Shown: piece by piece, positions 51,697-60,378 of the stretch | Numbering within the stretch: position 1 is the first letter of the stretch | Layout of the letters: every line of letters begins with the position of its first letter | Assembly (NCBI GenBank): GCA_003202005.1 | Contig: QJJF01000001.1 | Location: 899,099 to 963,098 of the forward strand | DNA length: 64,000 nucleotides | Direction of reading: 5' to 3' | DNA from: Williamsia faeni | Lineage (GTDB): Bacteria > Actinomycetota > Actinomycetes > Mycobacteriales > Mycobacteriaceae | Program-made: the position numbers and the translations under genes | The notes under the pieces: generated by a model | The model's input: only the letters and a program-made list of their open reading frames with translations | The model's database searches: none | Told to the model about the DNA's origin: nothing

Positions 51697-53040
51697 ATGA
51701 GCCGCAAAAGTCAGCAGCACCGTGCGACACGGAAACGGAAAGAGCAGGAACGTCGGGCACGTACCTCGCGACGGACACCTGGCGAGAACACGACCGAGCG
51801 AGATACCGAACACAGCGCCTACGACCTGATCCGAGCCGGTATCGAGTTCGCCTTCGGACCGTCGAAGGATCCGATCGCACTGCGGGATGTCTTGAACCGG
51901 CTTGCACGTCTCGACGCGAACGGGCGCACGGCCCAGCACGTTTCCGATGCGGCGTTGTTCGTCGACCATTCAATGGATCGAGCTTTCAAGATCGGGTGGC
52001 AACCTGCCGAGTTGGTCCACGCCGTACGCAGAGAATTGGGCCTCGGTGTCGCGCGACTGGCGATCGCCATGATCGGCGCCCACGCGAGCCGAACGTCGGC
52101 GCGCGAGAAGGCGCCCCCGGCATGGATCGATCAGCTGCATGATCTCGGCATCTCTGCCGCCAAGCAAGACTCCACCAGTGGAGCGCTGGTTGCGTGGCGC
52201 GAAGGCGAGAGATCGAGTATTGACGAAGTATGGTTCGGGCCGCTGGCGCTGCTGGGTTACATCAGCTACTTGGCGCCGATGAAGCCTCTGATACCCGTCC
52301 CCTCCGGATGGGGGTCGGCGACCACTCCGAGCACAAGAACCGCTCACCAGCCTGAATCCAAGGCATTGCGGACGATTCGCGGTCTGCTGGCCAAAGCCGA
52401 GGCCACGTCGTTTGCCGCCGAAGCGGAAGCCTTATCCGCCAAAGCGCAGGATCTGATGACGCGCTATGCCATCGACAGTGCAGTCCTCGACGCCCGGACG
52501 CAGGCTTCTCTTGCAGATCAAGTCGCGACCCGTCGGATACTCATCGACAATCCCTATCCCGAAGCCAAAGTCGCTCTGCTGCAATCGGTTTCTCAAACGA
52601 ACAGCGTGCGTGTGCTCTGGCACCAGCAGTACGGGATTGTCAGCATCGTCGGCATGCCGGTTGATCTCGACTTGTGCGACCTGCTGTTCACCTCGTTGCT
52701 GGTACAAAGCCTGCACGCGTTGACGGAGGCAGGCCGAGATCGCGATAGTCGCTCGGCGAGTTTCCGGCGCTCGTTCTTGCTCGCATACGCCGCCGGAATC
52801 GGAGAACGCCTCGCAGCAGCACGCGAACGCGCGGCCGAAGCCGCCGCGAGCCAGTACGGGAAAGAACTCGTTCCGATCATCGCCGAACGTGCCGAAGCAG
52901 TGGGAACGGTGTTCGACGAACAGTTCCCGTCCACAACACCAGTGGCCCAATCCATCACGAACAGTCGGGGTTGGACCGCCGGGCGAGTCGCCGCTGACAA
53001 AGCGGACATCACCGGAGGACGCGAGAGGATCGATCGGTGA
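51697..53040 (+). CDS. DUF2786 domain protein
   Basis: 447 residues. A basic, low-complexity N-terminus (KSQQHRATRKRKEQERRART) precedes an alpha-helical region and a DUF2786-type segment at about 225-265 (RTIRGLLAKAEATSFAAEAE, then KAQDLMTRYAID). DUF2786 proteins in actinobacteria are uncharacterised; some are phage- or defence-linked. Start ATG 51697. The next gene is the Phd-type antitoxin, 62 bp after the stop. Confidence 0.82.
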   Translation: MSRKSQQHRATRKRKEQERRARTSRRTPGENTTERDTEHSAYDLIRAGIEFAFGPSKDPIALRDVLNRLARLDANGRTAQHVSDAALFVDHSMDRAFKIGWQPAELVHAVRRELGLGVARLAIAMIGAHASRTSAREKAPPAWIDQLHDLGISAAKQDSTSGALVAWREGERSSIDEVWFGPLALLGYISYLAPMKPLIPVPSGWGSATTPSTRTAHQPESKALRTIRGLLAKAEATSFAAEAEALSAKAQDLMTRYAIDSAVLDARTQASLADQVATRRILIDNPYPEAKVALLQSVSQTNSVRVLWHQQYGIVSIVGMPVDLDLCDLLFTSLLVQSLHALTEAGRDRDSRSASFRRSFLLAYAAGIGERLAAARERAAEAAASQYGKELVPIIAERAEAVGTVFDEQFPSTTPVAQSITNSRGWTAGRVAADKADITGGRERIDR

Positions 53041-53063
53041 AGCGGCACGAGGGTCGAAAATAA

Positions 53064-53080
53064 GACTATTCGCACTAGTC
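53064..53080. promoter_or_regulatory. palindrome GACTA-N7-TAGTC upstream of the toxin-antitoxin pair
   Basis: Perfect 5-bp arms in an AT-rich stretch 22 bp before the antitoxin start. Phd/YefM antitoxins autoregulate through palindromes of this kind. Sequence seen; binding inferred. Confidence 0.5.
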
Positions 53081-53102
53081 GTATTGGTGTATTTTGGATG
53101 AC

Positions 53103-53336
53103 ATGAAGACGATCACCAGTACCGAGGCCAAGACGCGCCTCAATGCTGTGCTGGCTGAGGTCGAAAAATCTGGCATCTCGGTGACGATCACGAATCACGG
53201 CCGGCCAGTAGCTGTGCTCTCCCCCGTTCAGAGCACGCCACGAACGTTCGGGCAGCTCCCACATCTGGTCATTCCGGAGTCGTTTGACGAACCGCTGCCC
53301 GAGTCCGAACTCTCGGCCTGGGACTCCAGGTTGTGA
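53103..53336 (+). CDS. Phd/YefM-type antitoxin
   Basis: 77 residues. N-terminal DNA-binding half SSTEAKTRLNAVLAEVE-like (TSTEAKTRLNAVLAEVEKSG) with the ITNHGRPVAVLSPV strand, then a disordered toxin-neutralising tail (SFDEPLPESELSAWDSRL). The start ATG 53103 is favoured; TTG 53094 is in frame. The stop overlaps the toxin start by GTGA. Partner: PIN-domain toxin. Confidence 0.85.
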   Translation: MKTITSTEAKTRLNAVLAEVEKSGISVTITNHGRPVAVLSPVQSTPRTFGQLPHLVIPESFDEPLPESELSAWDSRL

Positions 53337-53737
53337 CGTCGATTCTGCTCGACACCAACGCGCTCTTGTGGCTGGTCACAGCGCCGGACAGACTGCCTTC
53401 GCAGGCCCGCGAGGTCTTGTCTGACCGATCCAACGAGCTCTTCGTGTCGGCGGCGTCGGCGTGGGAGATCGCGATCAAGACCCGGATCGGCCGCTTTGAT
53501 GGCGACGCACTGCTGTCGGTGTGGAACGACACCCTGGACGCCATGAGTGCCACCGATCTTCCAATCGATTCAGCGGATGCAGTCACCGCCGGTCGCCTCA
53601 ATTGGGACCACAAGGATCCATTTGACCGAATGATCGTCGCGCAGGCCGCACGCCGTGGATTCACGATCGCGACCAGTGACCACCTGGTGTTCGAAGGGGC
53701 ACTGGGCCCCGTGATCAACACTCGGTCGTCCACCTAG
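53333..53737 (+). CDS. VapC-type PIN-domain ribonuclease toxin
   Basis: 134 residues. PIN acidic residues: Asp in LLDTNALLWL, Glu in SAASAWEIAIK, Asp in DPFDRMIVAQA and the terminal SDHLVF. Such toxins cut tRNA or rRNA unless bound by the antitoxin. The GTG start overlaps the antitoxin stop by four bases, so the pair is translationally coupled. The antitoxin is Phd-like rather than classical VapB. Confidence 0.87.
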   Translation: MTSILLDTNALLWLVTAPDRLPSQAREVLSDRSNELFVSAASAWEIAIKTRIGRFDGDALLSVWNDTLDAMSATDLPIDSADAVTAGRLNWDHKDPFDRMIVAQAARRGFTIATSDHLVFEGALGPVINTRSST

Positions 53738-53749
53738 TTCAGGGGTTAA

Positions 53750-56700
53750 TTACATAGCGGCAGAATGTAATTGGGGCTCCGGGGCGATGCTGTCGATCGC
53801 GTTCGCAGAGGAAGCTACCCGCCCCGCTCGTGGCGGGACGTCGATCTTTGACTTGGCCGCCGGTGGTGGTGATTCCCCGAAGCCGCGATCACGAGCTGGA
53901 AGGCATCCGACAGTCAGTGCCAGGAAGACAATCCAGATTCCCGCGGGCAAGAGGTCCCAGATCGCCCAGTCCTTGGACCATTCGAACCTGTTGTCCAACA
54001 CATGTTGTGCGCCGGCTGCGAGTAGGCCACAGACGGCGATCACCAAGGTCGCCCACCAGCGTGCGACCCATCCCCACACCGACAGACCGGCGAGAACGGC
54101 ACCTGCAGCTGCCGCGACGAACAGGTTGTTGTCGACGGACTCGAATCGCCAGCTGTCCGGTAGATGCTCCTTGCCGGTCAGATAATTGGCTGCGACCGCT
54201 ACACCGAATGCAGCCGCGACCGCCAGGTAGCCCGCGAGACGGCGGTATCCGAAGCCAAAGCAGTTGCTCAACCCACGAGACGGCGGAGACGCCGTCGGCG
54301 GACGCAGTCGGTATACCCGCTGCTTCAGCCAGTACTGCCCGGCCACGATCGCAACCATGACGACCGTGAAAGTTTCCAGGCTCGTCTGAATACCGAAGTC
54401 AGGTACCGAGGGCACATACGACCCGATCAACAGGTAGGTCGCGACAGCGGAGAGGACGAATCCGATCCCGGACGACAGCAGCGCCAGCGGCCGTTGGTCG
54501 GCACATCTCGCCAGCCTTTTGAAGGTGGTGACATTGCCGTCTTCCGAGTCAGGGATGTCCTCCAACGTCTTTCGCAGACGTGTCCACCTCCGATACGCGA
54601 CCACGGACCCTCCGCACATGAACGCCCCGGCGAGAATGATGATTCCGTAGAAGCCCGTCTGAACACCACGTGACGTGGTACCTGCTCCCATGAGCGTGGC
54701 GGCGGCCAGGATGGTCACCATCGCCCACACCAGGCGAAGCGGGTCAGCCACGAGCACGAGTGCGATGCCGACGAGTCTGGCGATGATCAATCCGATCCGG
54801 GTAGCGACTCCGCCGACCGACCACCGCGATTCCTTTCCGGGGAGACATGCGCGTATCGCAAGCGGTAACACCCTGGAGGCCAGTGCAAATCGGTAGCGCG
54901 GGCTGATCGCCGCGAGCGTATCGGCGCCCACTGTCGTCACGATCGAGCGTCCTGGTCCGGGTGGTGGCGCAGCGATCAGCGAGTCCTTCAGAATCGACGA
55001 CTGCAGATCTGAGATCGGTTCGGAACGCGGGTCACTCCCCGATTCCGGCGTCTCGCCGGCCCGCAGGTCCTTTCGGGTGTTGTCCAGAACCTTGACGATG
55101 CCGGACGCAGCATCGAGACGGCCCCACTGCCAATCATTTTCGCGCCAGGTCCATTTGAAGAAACCCCCGAACCGCGACAGCGCGTTGCCGGCAAGTTTTG
55201 TGTCGGCGTTCATCAGACCTGCCTTGTCGGCGATGATGCCTTCCATCACCGATTTCTCCGGCAGCGTCCTCAGCCACTTGCCGAGATGTGTCGCGCACGC
55301 GGCCTCGTAGAGTTCGGGAACCTCGATCATCGGGGTCTCGTTGCTCGTGATCTCGTCGTAAGCAATGATCGATGCCGTCGACGGAATACCGGTCACTGCG
55401 AAAATCTTTCCGATTTCAACGATGCCCACGTCGAGCGGTCCGCCCGCGTATAGGTGAGGGAACACCGACTCGGTCCAAGCCTGCTTGGCCTCGCTGCTGA
55501 CCGATGTGTTCCCAAGGATTGCGATCGTTGCAGCAGCGGTATCGCGTTGGATCGACTCCCGTGTGCCCTCCAGCAGATCCCACATCGCAGTCCGGAGTTC
55601 AACCTGCGGAATGCGCGGCTCCTCGGTCGCCGAATGGGTCTCGTACCACGCATCGAGCGCCACAAAGAAGTCGGCGGAAGCGCCCGAACAGACCTTTTCC
55701 AGCAGGCTCGAGGGCACGGTGAGCGTGTCCTGCGCGCTCCAGCTGCTCTTGAGTTTCGCATCCAGGCAATACCCTGCCGGATTTCGATGGGACACCCAGC
55801 GGTGCTCGATCCCAGTCGCATAAGACTCGGGCGCAATAGCGAGCACTTCGTCGACTGTTCGCAGCCGCGCCTCATTCGTCACTGCGATACAGCGATACAG
55901 AGCGCTTTTACGCTTCTTCAGGCATGGACCCAACACATCGGCCGCCGGCACACCAGAACTCGCAGCCGCCAACGCTTCCAGCGCGTGTACCCAGGCCAGC
56001 AGAACGCGGGCCGCGTCGAGCATCGCGTAGACGTCACGTTCCAAATAGGGTCCGGTGGCCTTGCCTTCATAGACCTCTGCAACCTTCGACTTCACTTCCA
56101 GCAGGTCTCCAGAATCAAGGACACCATAGTCAGCGGACACCCTCGGTGGACGGCACAGCTCCGAACCCGGGTCCGACAACACACGCGCAAACCGTCCGGC
56201 ATCGACTCCGATGCGACATTGCAGATATCGGGCCGACCCGACGAGCGGGTTCGCTTCGGGCACGGAGCTCAGTAGGGCCGCGAAGGCTTCCAGTCGGCTC
56301 CGCAGTTCGAGGACCGAATCATTGTGGGCGCGAATCAATGTCAATTCGTCGCCCGCTCGCTCGGAACGTTGCTTGAGCGCCATCGACTTGCGGATGACAG
56401 GGATCCACGATGCGGCGGACCGGCGGTCCGCTCGGGTCGCCGTCGGTGCGAGATCTGCTTGCCGAACCGACGGCGGTTCTGGATCCAGGTAGATCAGCCG
56501 TCGCTCGGTGGGCTGTGATGCGGGCGCGCGCTGGATGGCACGGATCGCCCGATCGATCGGAATATTGTCGAAAATTCCTCCGTCGACAACATCAAAAGCG
56601 TATTCATCGGTGTTGTTGCCCTCACCTGCAGGACGCGCGTACGGGAAGCAACGCGCCATGTTGGTTCCCGCACTTGTCCCGTCTCCGGCATACGAGTAGA

Positions 56701-57460
56701 CCGTTGCCGGTTCGAATGCGCCGGGAAAGGACGACGTCGAGCGGGCGGCCAGTGCCATTCGGTCCAGGGCGACGTCCACCTCGGTATCCCCGAATGCCGG
56801 AATCGTCGAGAATCGAGAATTCAATCCACCCGGACGTCGGGTGAACGAGAACCCGGCGGCGTTACCCCGGTCCGGCTGATGTCGGTCCTCGAGCAAGGTC
56901 GCAGCCAGTTCAACCGAAACATATTGCGCAACAGCTGGTTCAGGATTGAGCTTCACATCTTTGCGGTACCTCGGCGCGTCGGGGTCGAGCCGGCCAATCG
57001 TGAAAAGCGCCTCACTGATCACAGTGAGCAGGCGCTCGTCTCCACGAAGAATCGACTGCACGCCCCCACGACCGCGCCCTCGTAGGAGTTCCCAGATTCC
57101 GCCCTTCTCGATCCAGGTGTCGTGAACCACTGTGTCCATGACAACGCCTCGACTTTGGGCCAGCCCCAATAGGACTGCGTTGAGACCGCCGGCGCTCGCA
57201 CCCGCGAGGATGTCGATCTCGACGTTCTCGAATTGCGTCTTGCGCAACAGGTCCGCATAAATCTTGGCCCGTTCGTATTGCTCGTCGCTCTCCGCCGCGC
57301 AGACAGGGTAACCATCGATTCCCAACGGGCTGTTGCAGGCACGCCGGAACAGATCAAGCTCTGCGACCGCACCCCCGATCCAGACTGCCAGGCTGACACC
57401 GCCTCGCATCGCCAGCGCCAGTCGAAGCGTTTTGTACTGCCCCCCTGTTGGATCAGCCAT
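53750..57460 (-). CDS. patatin-like phospholipase with C-terminal membrane domain
   Basis: 1236 residues. The N-terminal patatin domain has the oxyanion RGGVSLAVW (19-27), nucleophile Ser89 in GASAG and catalytic Asp293 in VVDGGIFDN, so the dyad is intact. It matches the long patatin-related family with a DUF3376-type middle region. The C-terminal part (about 870-1180) has roughly eight hydrophobic helices. ATG 57460 is chosen because the frame upstream has no good start. It is convergent with the VapC gene, 12 bp apart. Role unknown; intact membrane-bound phospholipases of this size can act in lipid turnover or as abortive-infection effectors, and no direct evidence decides. Confidence 0.83.
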   Translation of the reverse strand: MADPTGGQYKTLRLALAMRGGVSLAVWIGGAVAELDLFRRACNSPLGIDGYPVCAAESDEQYERAKIYADLLRKTQFENVEIDILAGASAGGLNAVLLGLAQSRGVVMDTVVHDTWIEKGGIWELLRGRGRGGVQSILRGDERLLTVISEALFTIGRLDPDAPRYRKDVKLNPEPAVAQYVSVELAATLLEDRHQPDRGNAAGFSFTRRPGGLNSRFSTIPAFGDTEVDVALDRMALAARSTSSFPGAFEPATVYSYAGDGTSAGTNMARCFPYARPAGEGNNTDEYAFDVVDGGIFDNIPIDRAIRAIQRAPASQPTERRLIYLDPEPPSVRQADLAPTATRADRRSAASWIPVIRKSMALKQRSERAGDELTLIRAHNDSVLELRSRLEAFAALLSSVPEANPLVGSARYLQCRIGVDAGRFARVLSDPGSELCRPPRVSADYGVLDSGDLLEVKSKVAEVYEGKATGPYLERDVYAMLDAARVLLAWVHALEALAAASSGVPAADVLGPCLKKRKSALYRCIAVTNEARLRTVDEVLAIAPESYATGIEHRWVSHRNPAGYCLDAKLKSSWSAQDTLTVPSSLLEKVCSGASADFFVALDAWYETHSATEEPRIPQVELRTAMWDLLEGTRESIQRDTAAATIAILGNTSVSSEAKQAWTESVFPHLYAGGPLDVGIVEIGKIFAVTGIPSTASIIAYDEITSNETPMIEVPELYEAACATHLGKWLRTLPEKSVMEGIIADKAGLMNADTKLAGNALSRFGGFFKWTWRENDWQWGRLDAASGIVKVLDNTRKDLRAGETPESGSDPRSEPISDLQSSILKDSLIAAPPPGPGRSIVTTVGADTLAAISPRYRFALASRVLPLAIRACLPGKESRWSVGGVATRIGLIIARLVGIALVLVADPLRLVWAMVTILAAATLMGAGTTSRGVQTGFYGIIILAGAFMCGGSVVAYRRWTRLRKTLEDIPDSEDGNVTTFKRLARCADQRPLALLSSGIGFVLSAVATYLLIGSYVPSVPDFGIQTSLETFTVVMVAIVAGQYWLKQRVYRLRPPTASPPSRGLSNCFGFGYRRLAGYLAVAAAFGVAVAANYLTGKEHLPDSWRFESVDNNLFVAAAAGAVLAGLSVWGWVARWWATLVIAVCGLLAAGAQHVLDNRFEWSKDWAIWDLLPAGIWIVFLALTVGCLPARDRGFGESPPPAAKSKIDVPPRAGRVASSANAIDSIAPEPQLHSAAM

Positions 57461-57760
57461 CGTTCCGCTCCATCCGATCGTTGGCTCGCGAACAGCATGC
57501 AGTTTTGTCACGACCTTCCATGCAATTGAACAACACCTGATGGCCATTCCGATAGGCGACTTACAAACGTTGCCCTTTCGGGCACTACGCAGGAGCAGAT
57601 CCCTTCCCGTGCAACCAATTTGCACGATCCGTTGCCGGACACCCGAATGCGGGGAATCAAAGGTGAGTAGTCGAATACTCTATGCGGCCCGAAAACCCAC
57701 CGCGACTCTGGACGTACTGCGAATCATCGGTACAGAACACAAAGTGAAAGGGGTATCAAA
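57461..57760. other. 300-bp divergent intergenic region with palindrome
   Basis: No gene is supported here. It holds promoters for the patatin-like gene and the next gene. GTGCAA-CCAAT-TTGCAC (57609-57625) is a perfect 6-bp-arm palindrome; a weaker GAGTA...TACTC pair lies near 57662. Nothing else stands out. Confidence 0.5.
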
Positions 57761-58258
57761 ATGTCGATCGACAACGCCTCCGTCGCTACAGCACCGAGCC
57801 AAACCACATCGGGAAATGCGATCACGCTGCGCCATGCCGATCTGGATCCACATCGTCGACGCAACGCCTACGCCAGCGTCGCCGCGCTTGGCGCAGCGGT
57901 CTTCGGGCTGATCCTGGCCGCCCCGAATGACCCGGGTCACGTCCAGGCGATTACGGTCGCGCCCGGTCCGGGTCTCGGCACATCGGCTCAGCACGGATCC
58001 GGCTGCACTTACAAGGTCACGATCGCTGCGGTCCCAGGTGGTGGCCCGGTGCACTTCGAGGATAGTGCCCCGGCAACCTTCAGTCGGCTCTCGCCGGTGC
58101 CGGCCGACAGGACCATCGAGATCCTGTGGACACCACTAGGCCCCGGACCCCACCTGATAAACGTACTTCAGGCGGACCAAGCGAAGTCGCAGTCCGAAGC
58201 GATCGAAGTTGCGGTCGGCCACGATCTCGGATCCTCCTGTGTGGCAATGCCATTCTGA
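57761..58258 (+). CDS. membrane-anchored or secreted protein, unknown
   Basis: 165 residues. A 35-residue N-terminal tail precedes one hydrophobic helix (AYASVAALGAAVFGLILA), then an exterior domain rich in Val, Pro and Gly with one Cys pair (GSGCTYKV, SSCVAMPF) and an immunoglobulin-like strand pattern (TIEILWTPLGPGPHLINVLQ). Likely a type II membrane protein. AAAGGGG precedes ATG 57761. No family recognised. Confidence 0.68.
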   Translation: MSIDNASVATAPSQTTSGNAITLRHADLDPHRRRNAYASVAALGAAVFGLILAAPNDPGHVQAITVAPGPGLGTSAQHGSGCTYKVTIAAVPGGGPVHFEDSAPATFSRLSPVPADRTIEILWTPLGPGPHLINVLQADQAKSQSEAIEVAVGHDLGSSCVAMPF

Positions 58259-58301
58259 GTCAGGCGAGCACCATGTGCAGCGCCGCTGCCCCCGGTCAGT
58301 A

Positions 58302-59624
58302 TCAGATCAGATCGAGGTCGGTTCGCAGCAGCATCACGTTGTAGTCGTCCCATCGCGACGCGGTGAAGTAGAGGTAGCGACCGTTCGATTTCGGGTGCAC
58401 AAACGGGGCGTACATCCCATTGAGTTGCAGTGAACTGAACAACGTCTTGGCGTTACTCCATGGCCCCTCGGGATGTTCGGCGGTCCGGATCACGATGCGC
58501 CCCTGGAGTTCGTTGCCGTAGAGGATGATGTACCGCTGCAGGTATTCATTCCATGCCACCGACATCTCGCTGACCGGCGCTGGGACAACAGCTTTCAGAT
58601 CTCCGAACTCAGTGGACCACCTATTGGAAGCGTTGTTGGTGTAGTACTCGTACTTGGTCAGGTCGAGGATGTCGGCCGGTTTGAAGCGGGCCAGCCAGGC
58701 ATCGCCGAAACGGCCGTTGGGAGTCCCGAACTGGTAGATGTATCCGTCGTTGCCCGCCACATAAGCATTCATCTGGAACTTCGCGTTGTCGGGATTCACT
58801 TGCTCGACCCCGGGCACCGTGGCGTCGACGTTGACGCGCAGCGTGCTGACGTCGGTCGTCCAGGTCTGGCCGTTGTCGTGCGACACCGCGATCGCGGAGA
58901 AGTTGGTGACCCACTGGCCGGGGTCGCCCCACGACCGGACCGACATGTAGTTGATGTACTGAACGCCGCCGATCGAGATCGCAGTGGTGGGGATATCGGT
59001 GACCTCGACGTAGGGGACATCGAGAGCATCGATCATTTGCTGCGAATAGAAGGGCTTTGCGGCGGTCACGATCGATCCCGAGCCACTGTCACCGGGGATA
59101 GCTGTGGGCACGGTGATTCCGTCGGAAAGGTCGTTGTCATCGGACCGCAGGAGTACGTTGTTCCGCCATTCCTGATCACTTACGTTGCAGTCGCCAAATG
59201 TGTCACCGAAGGCCATCAGGGTTTGGCCAGAGCCGTTGTCCCAGCTGATCCCCAGATCGGTACCCGAGATACTGAAGCGGGCGAGGGTGTTGTTCTGACT
59301 GGCCGGCCCGGTGACCCAGGAAACGGTTTTGGTATTCCCGCCGATGATTATCGGCAGCGGACCCTGCTTTCCCTCTCGGTTGCCACCGCTGGAGCTCCCC
59401 GGACCGCTGCTACCGAAGCCGCTGCTACCAGAACTGCCGGAACTACCGGAACTGCCCTCACCGCTGCTACCAGAGCTACCGGAACTACCGGAACTACCGA
59501 GCAGGCTCGACCCGCTGCCGTTGTCGCAGGGCGCAGCGGCGGCCGGTGCGGAGACAACGACCAGTCCGGTCGCGGCCAAAGCGAGCACTGTTGCCCCGAT
59601 CGTTGCAGAACGAAAGGCGTGCAT
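58302..59624 (-). CDS. secreted DUF4185 protein with Gly-Ser repeat linker
   Basis: 440 residues. A Sec signal peptide (1-30, ending APAAAA) is followed by a 46-residue Ser-Gly-Ser linker (36-81) and a DUF4185 beta-propeller-like domain: SWDNGSGQTLMAFGDTFGDC, then VAWNEYLQRYIILYGNEL and the DDYNVMLLRTDLDL end. DUF4185 proteins resemble glycosidase-like five-bladed propellers and occur in mycobacterial envelopes; the substrate is unknown. ATG 59624. Confidence 0.84.
   Translation of the reverse strand: MHAFRSATIGATVLALAATGLVVVSAPAAAAPCDNGSGSSLLGSSGSSGSSGSSGEGSSGSSGSSGSSGFGSSGPGSSSGGNREGKQGPLPIIIGGNTKTVSWVTGPASQNNTLARFSISGTDLGISWDNGSGQTLMAFGDTFGDCNVSDQEWRNNVLLRSDDNDLSDGITVPTAIPGDSGSGSIVTAAKPFYSQQMIDALDVPYVEVTDIPTTAISIGGVQYINYMSVRSWGDPGQWVTNFSAIAVSHDNGQTWTTDVSTLRVNVDATVPGVEQVNPDNAKFQMNAYVAGNDGYIYQFGTPNGRFGDAWLARFKPADILDLTKYEYYTNNASNRWSTEFGDLKAVVPAPVSEMSVAWNEYLQRYIILYGNELQGRIVIRTAEHPEGPWSNAKTLFSSLQLNGMYAPFVHPKSNGRYLYFTASRWDDYNVMLLRTDLDLI
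59382..59519. repeat. 9-bp coding repeat encoding the Gly-Ser linker
   Basis: Imperfect short tandem repeats on the minus strand encode SGSSGSSG runs (linker residues 36-81). Such runs can vary in length by slippage. Confidence 0.7.
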
Positions 59625-59785
59625 TTGGCTCCTTCGACGAACATTCCTGTGTGACCCCTGTGGCTATTGTGACTGATGGGGCTAGGGTTCGATCGACGGT
59701 CACGTCTCGACTACACAACGATTCAGGCACCTGCCCGGGTGCTCACGCACTGAGAATTCCTACCGGAGCAAACCAGGACACCGCC

Positions 59786-60099
59786 ATGACCTTCACAGAC
59801 GAAGAAGTCGCCTACCTACGCTCGCAACCGCTGGCACGCATCGCAACCGTCGACTCCGACGGTCAACCCGACGTCGTACCAGTCGGATTCGAATACGACG
59901 GAACACACATCAACATCGGCGGCTTCGCGCCCGACAAGATCCGGCGGCACCACAACGTTCAAGATGGCCACAGCAAGATAGCGCTCGTCGCCCGTATCTG
60001 CATGTCACACCAGAAATTTCATGGACCTGGAACCTCGCCGGTGAACCACTCAGCTTCTCGGTTCCCCCAGATCCGCCACGCAAAACCGTGCACCACTGA
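59786..60099 (+). pseudogene. decayed PPOX-class F420-dependent oxidoreductase gene
   Basis: The first 70 codons encode a normal PPOX start (MTFTDEEVAYLRSQPLARIA, then DVVPVGFEYDGTHINIGGF and RRHHNVQDGHSKIALV). After base 59994 the family's C-terminus continues in another frame: YLHVTPEISWTWNLAGEPLS and DPPRKTVHH, ending with TGA at 60097. About 40 residues of the expected middle (the DPW to RIYGTAE strand region) are missing. An internal deletion plus frameshift is the simplest cause. The rest reads through into an unrelated tail to 60274, which is not conserved. Confidence 0.72.
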
Positions 60100-60378
60100 G
60101 CGGCCACAAGCATTGGGCCACAGTCACCAAAACGGCTGCAGCGGTGCTGGATCTCCCCACCCTCGTCACCTACAGCGCACCGCCCGATCCCCCAATTCCG
60201 CGACGCTCTCCAACTCGGCCACCACGAACGATCAGCCCAACGACACCCCCACAGAGAAGTCGGACCAACGCTGAGACCTTGTGATAACCGCCAGAGGCGC
60301 GCCAGCACTGAAACGAAGATACGCACTTTGTATCATTGACGCAACCTAGGTGCTTCTACCCGAGATGGATCGCAACAA
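60100..60378. other. region without supported genes
   Basis: 279 bp with high GC and several open frames on both strands, none recognisable. It lies between the decayed PPOX gene and the LLM oxidoreductase and is convergent-flanked. It may be a leftover of further decay. Confidence 0.4.

Noticed and set aside
57461-57625. A 55-codon N-terminal extension of the patatin-like protein
   Set aside because: Composition unlike the family start and no ribosome site; ATG 57460 (MADPTGG) fits better.
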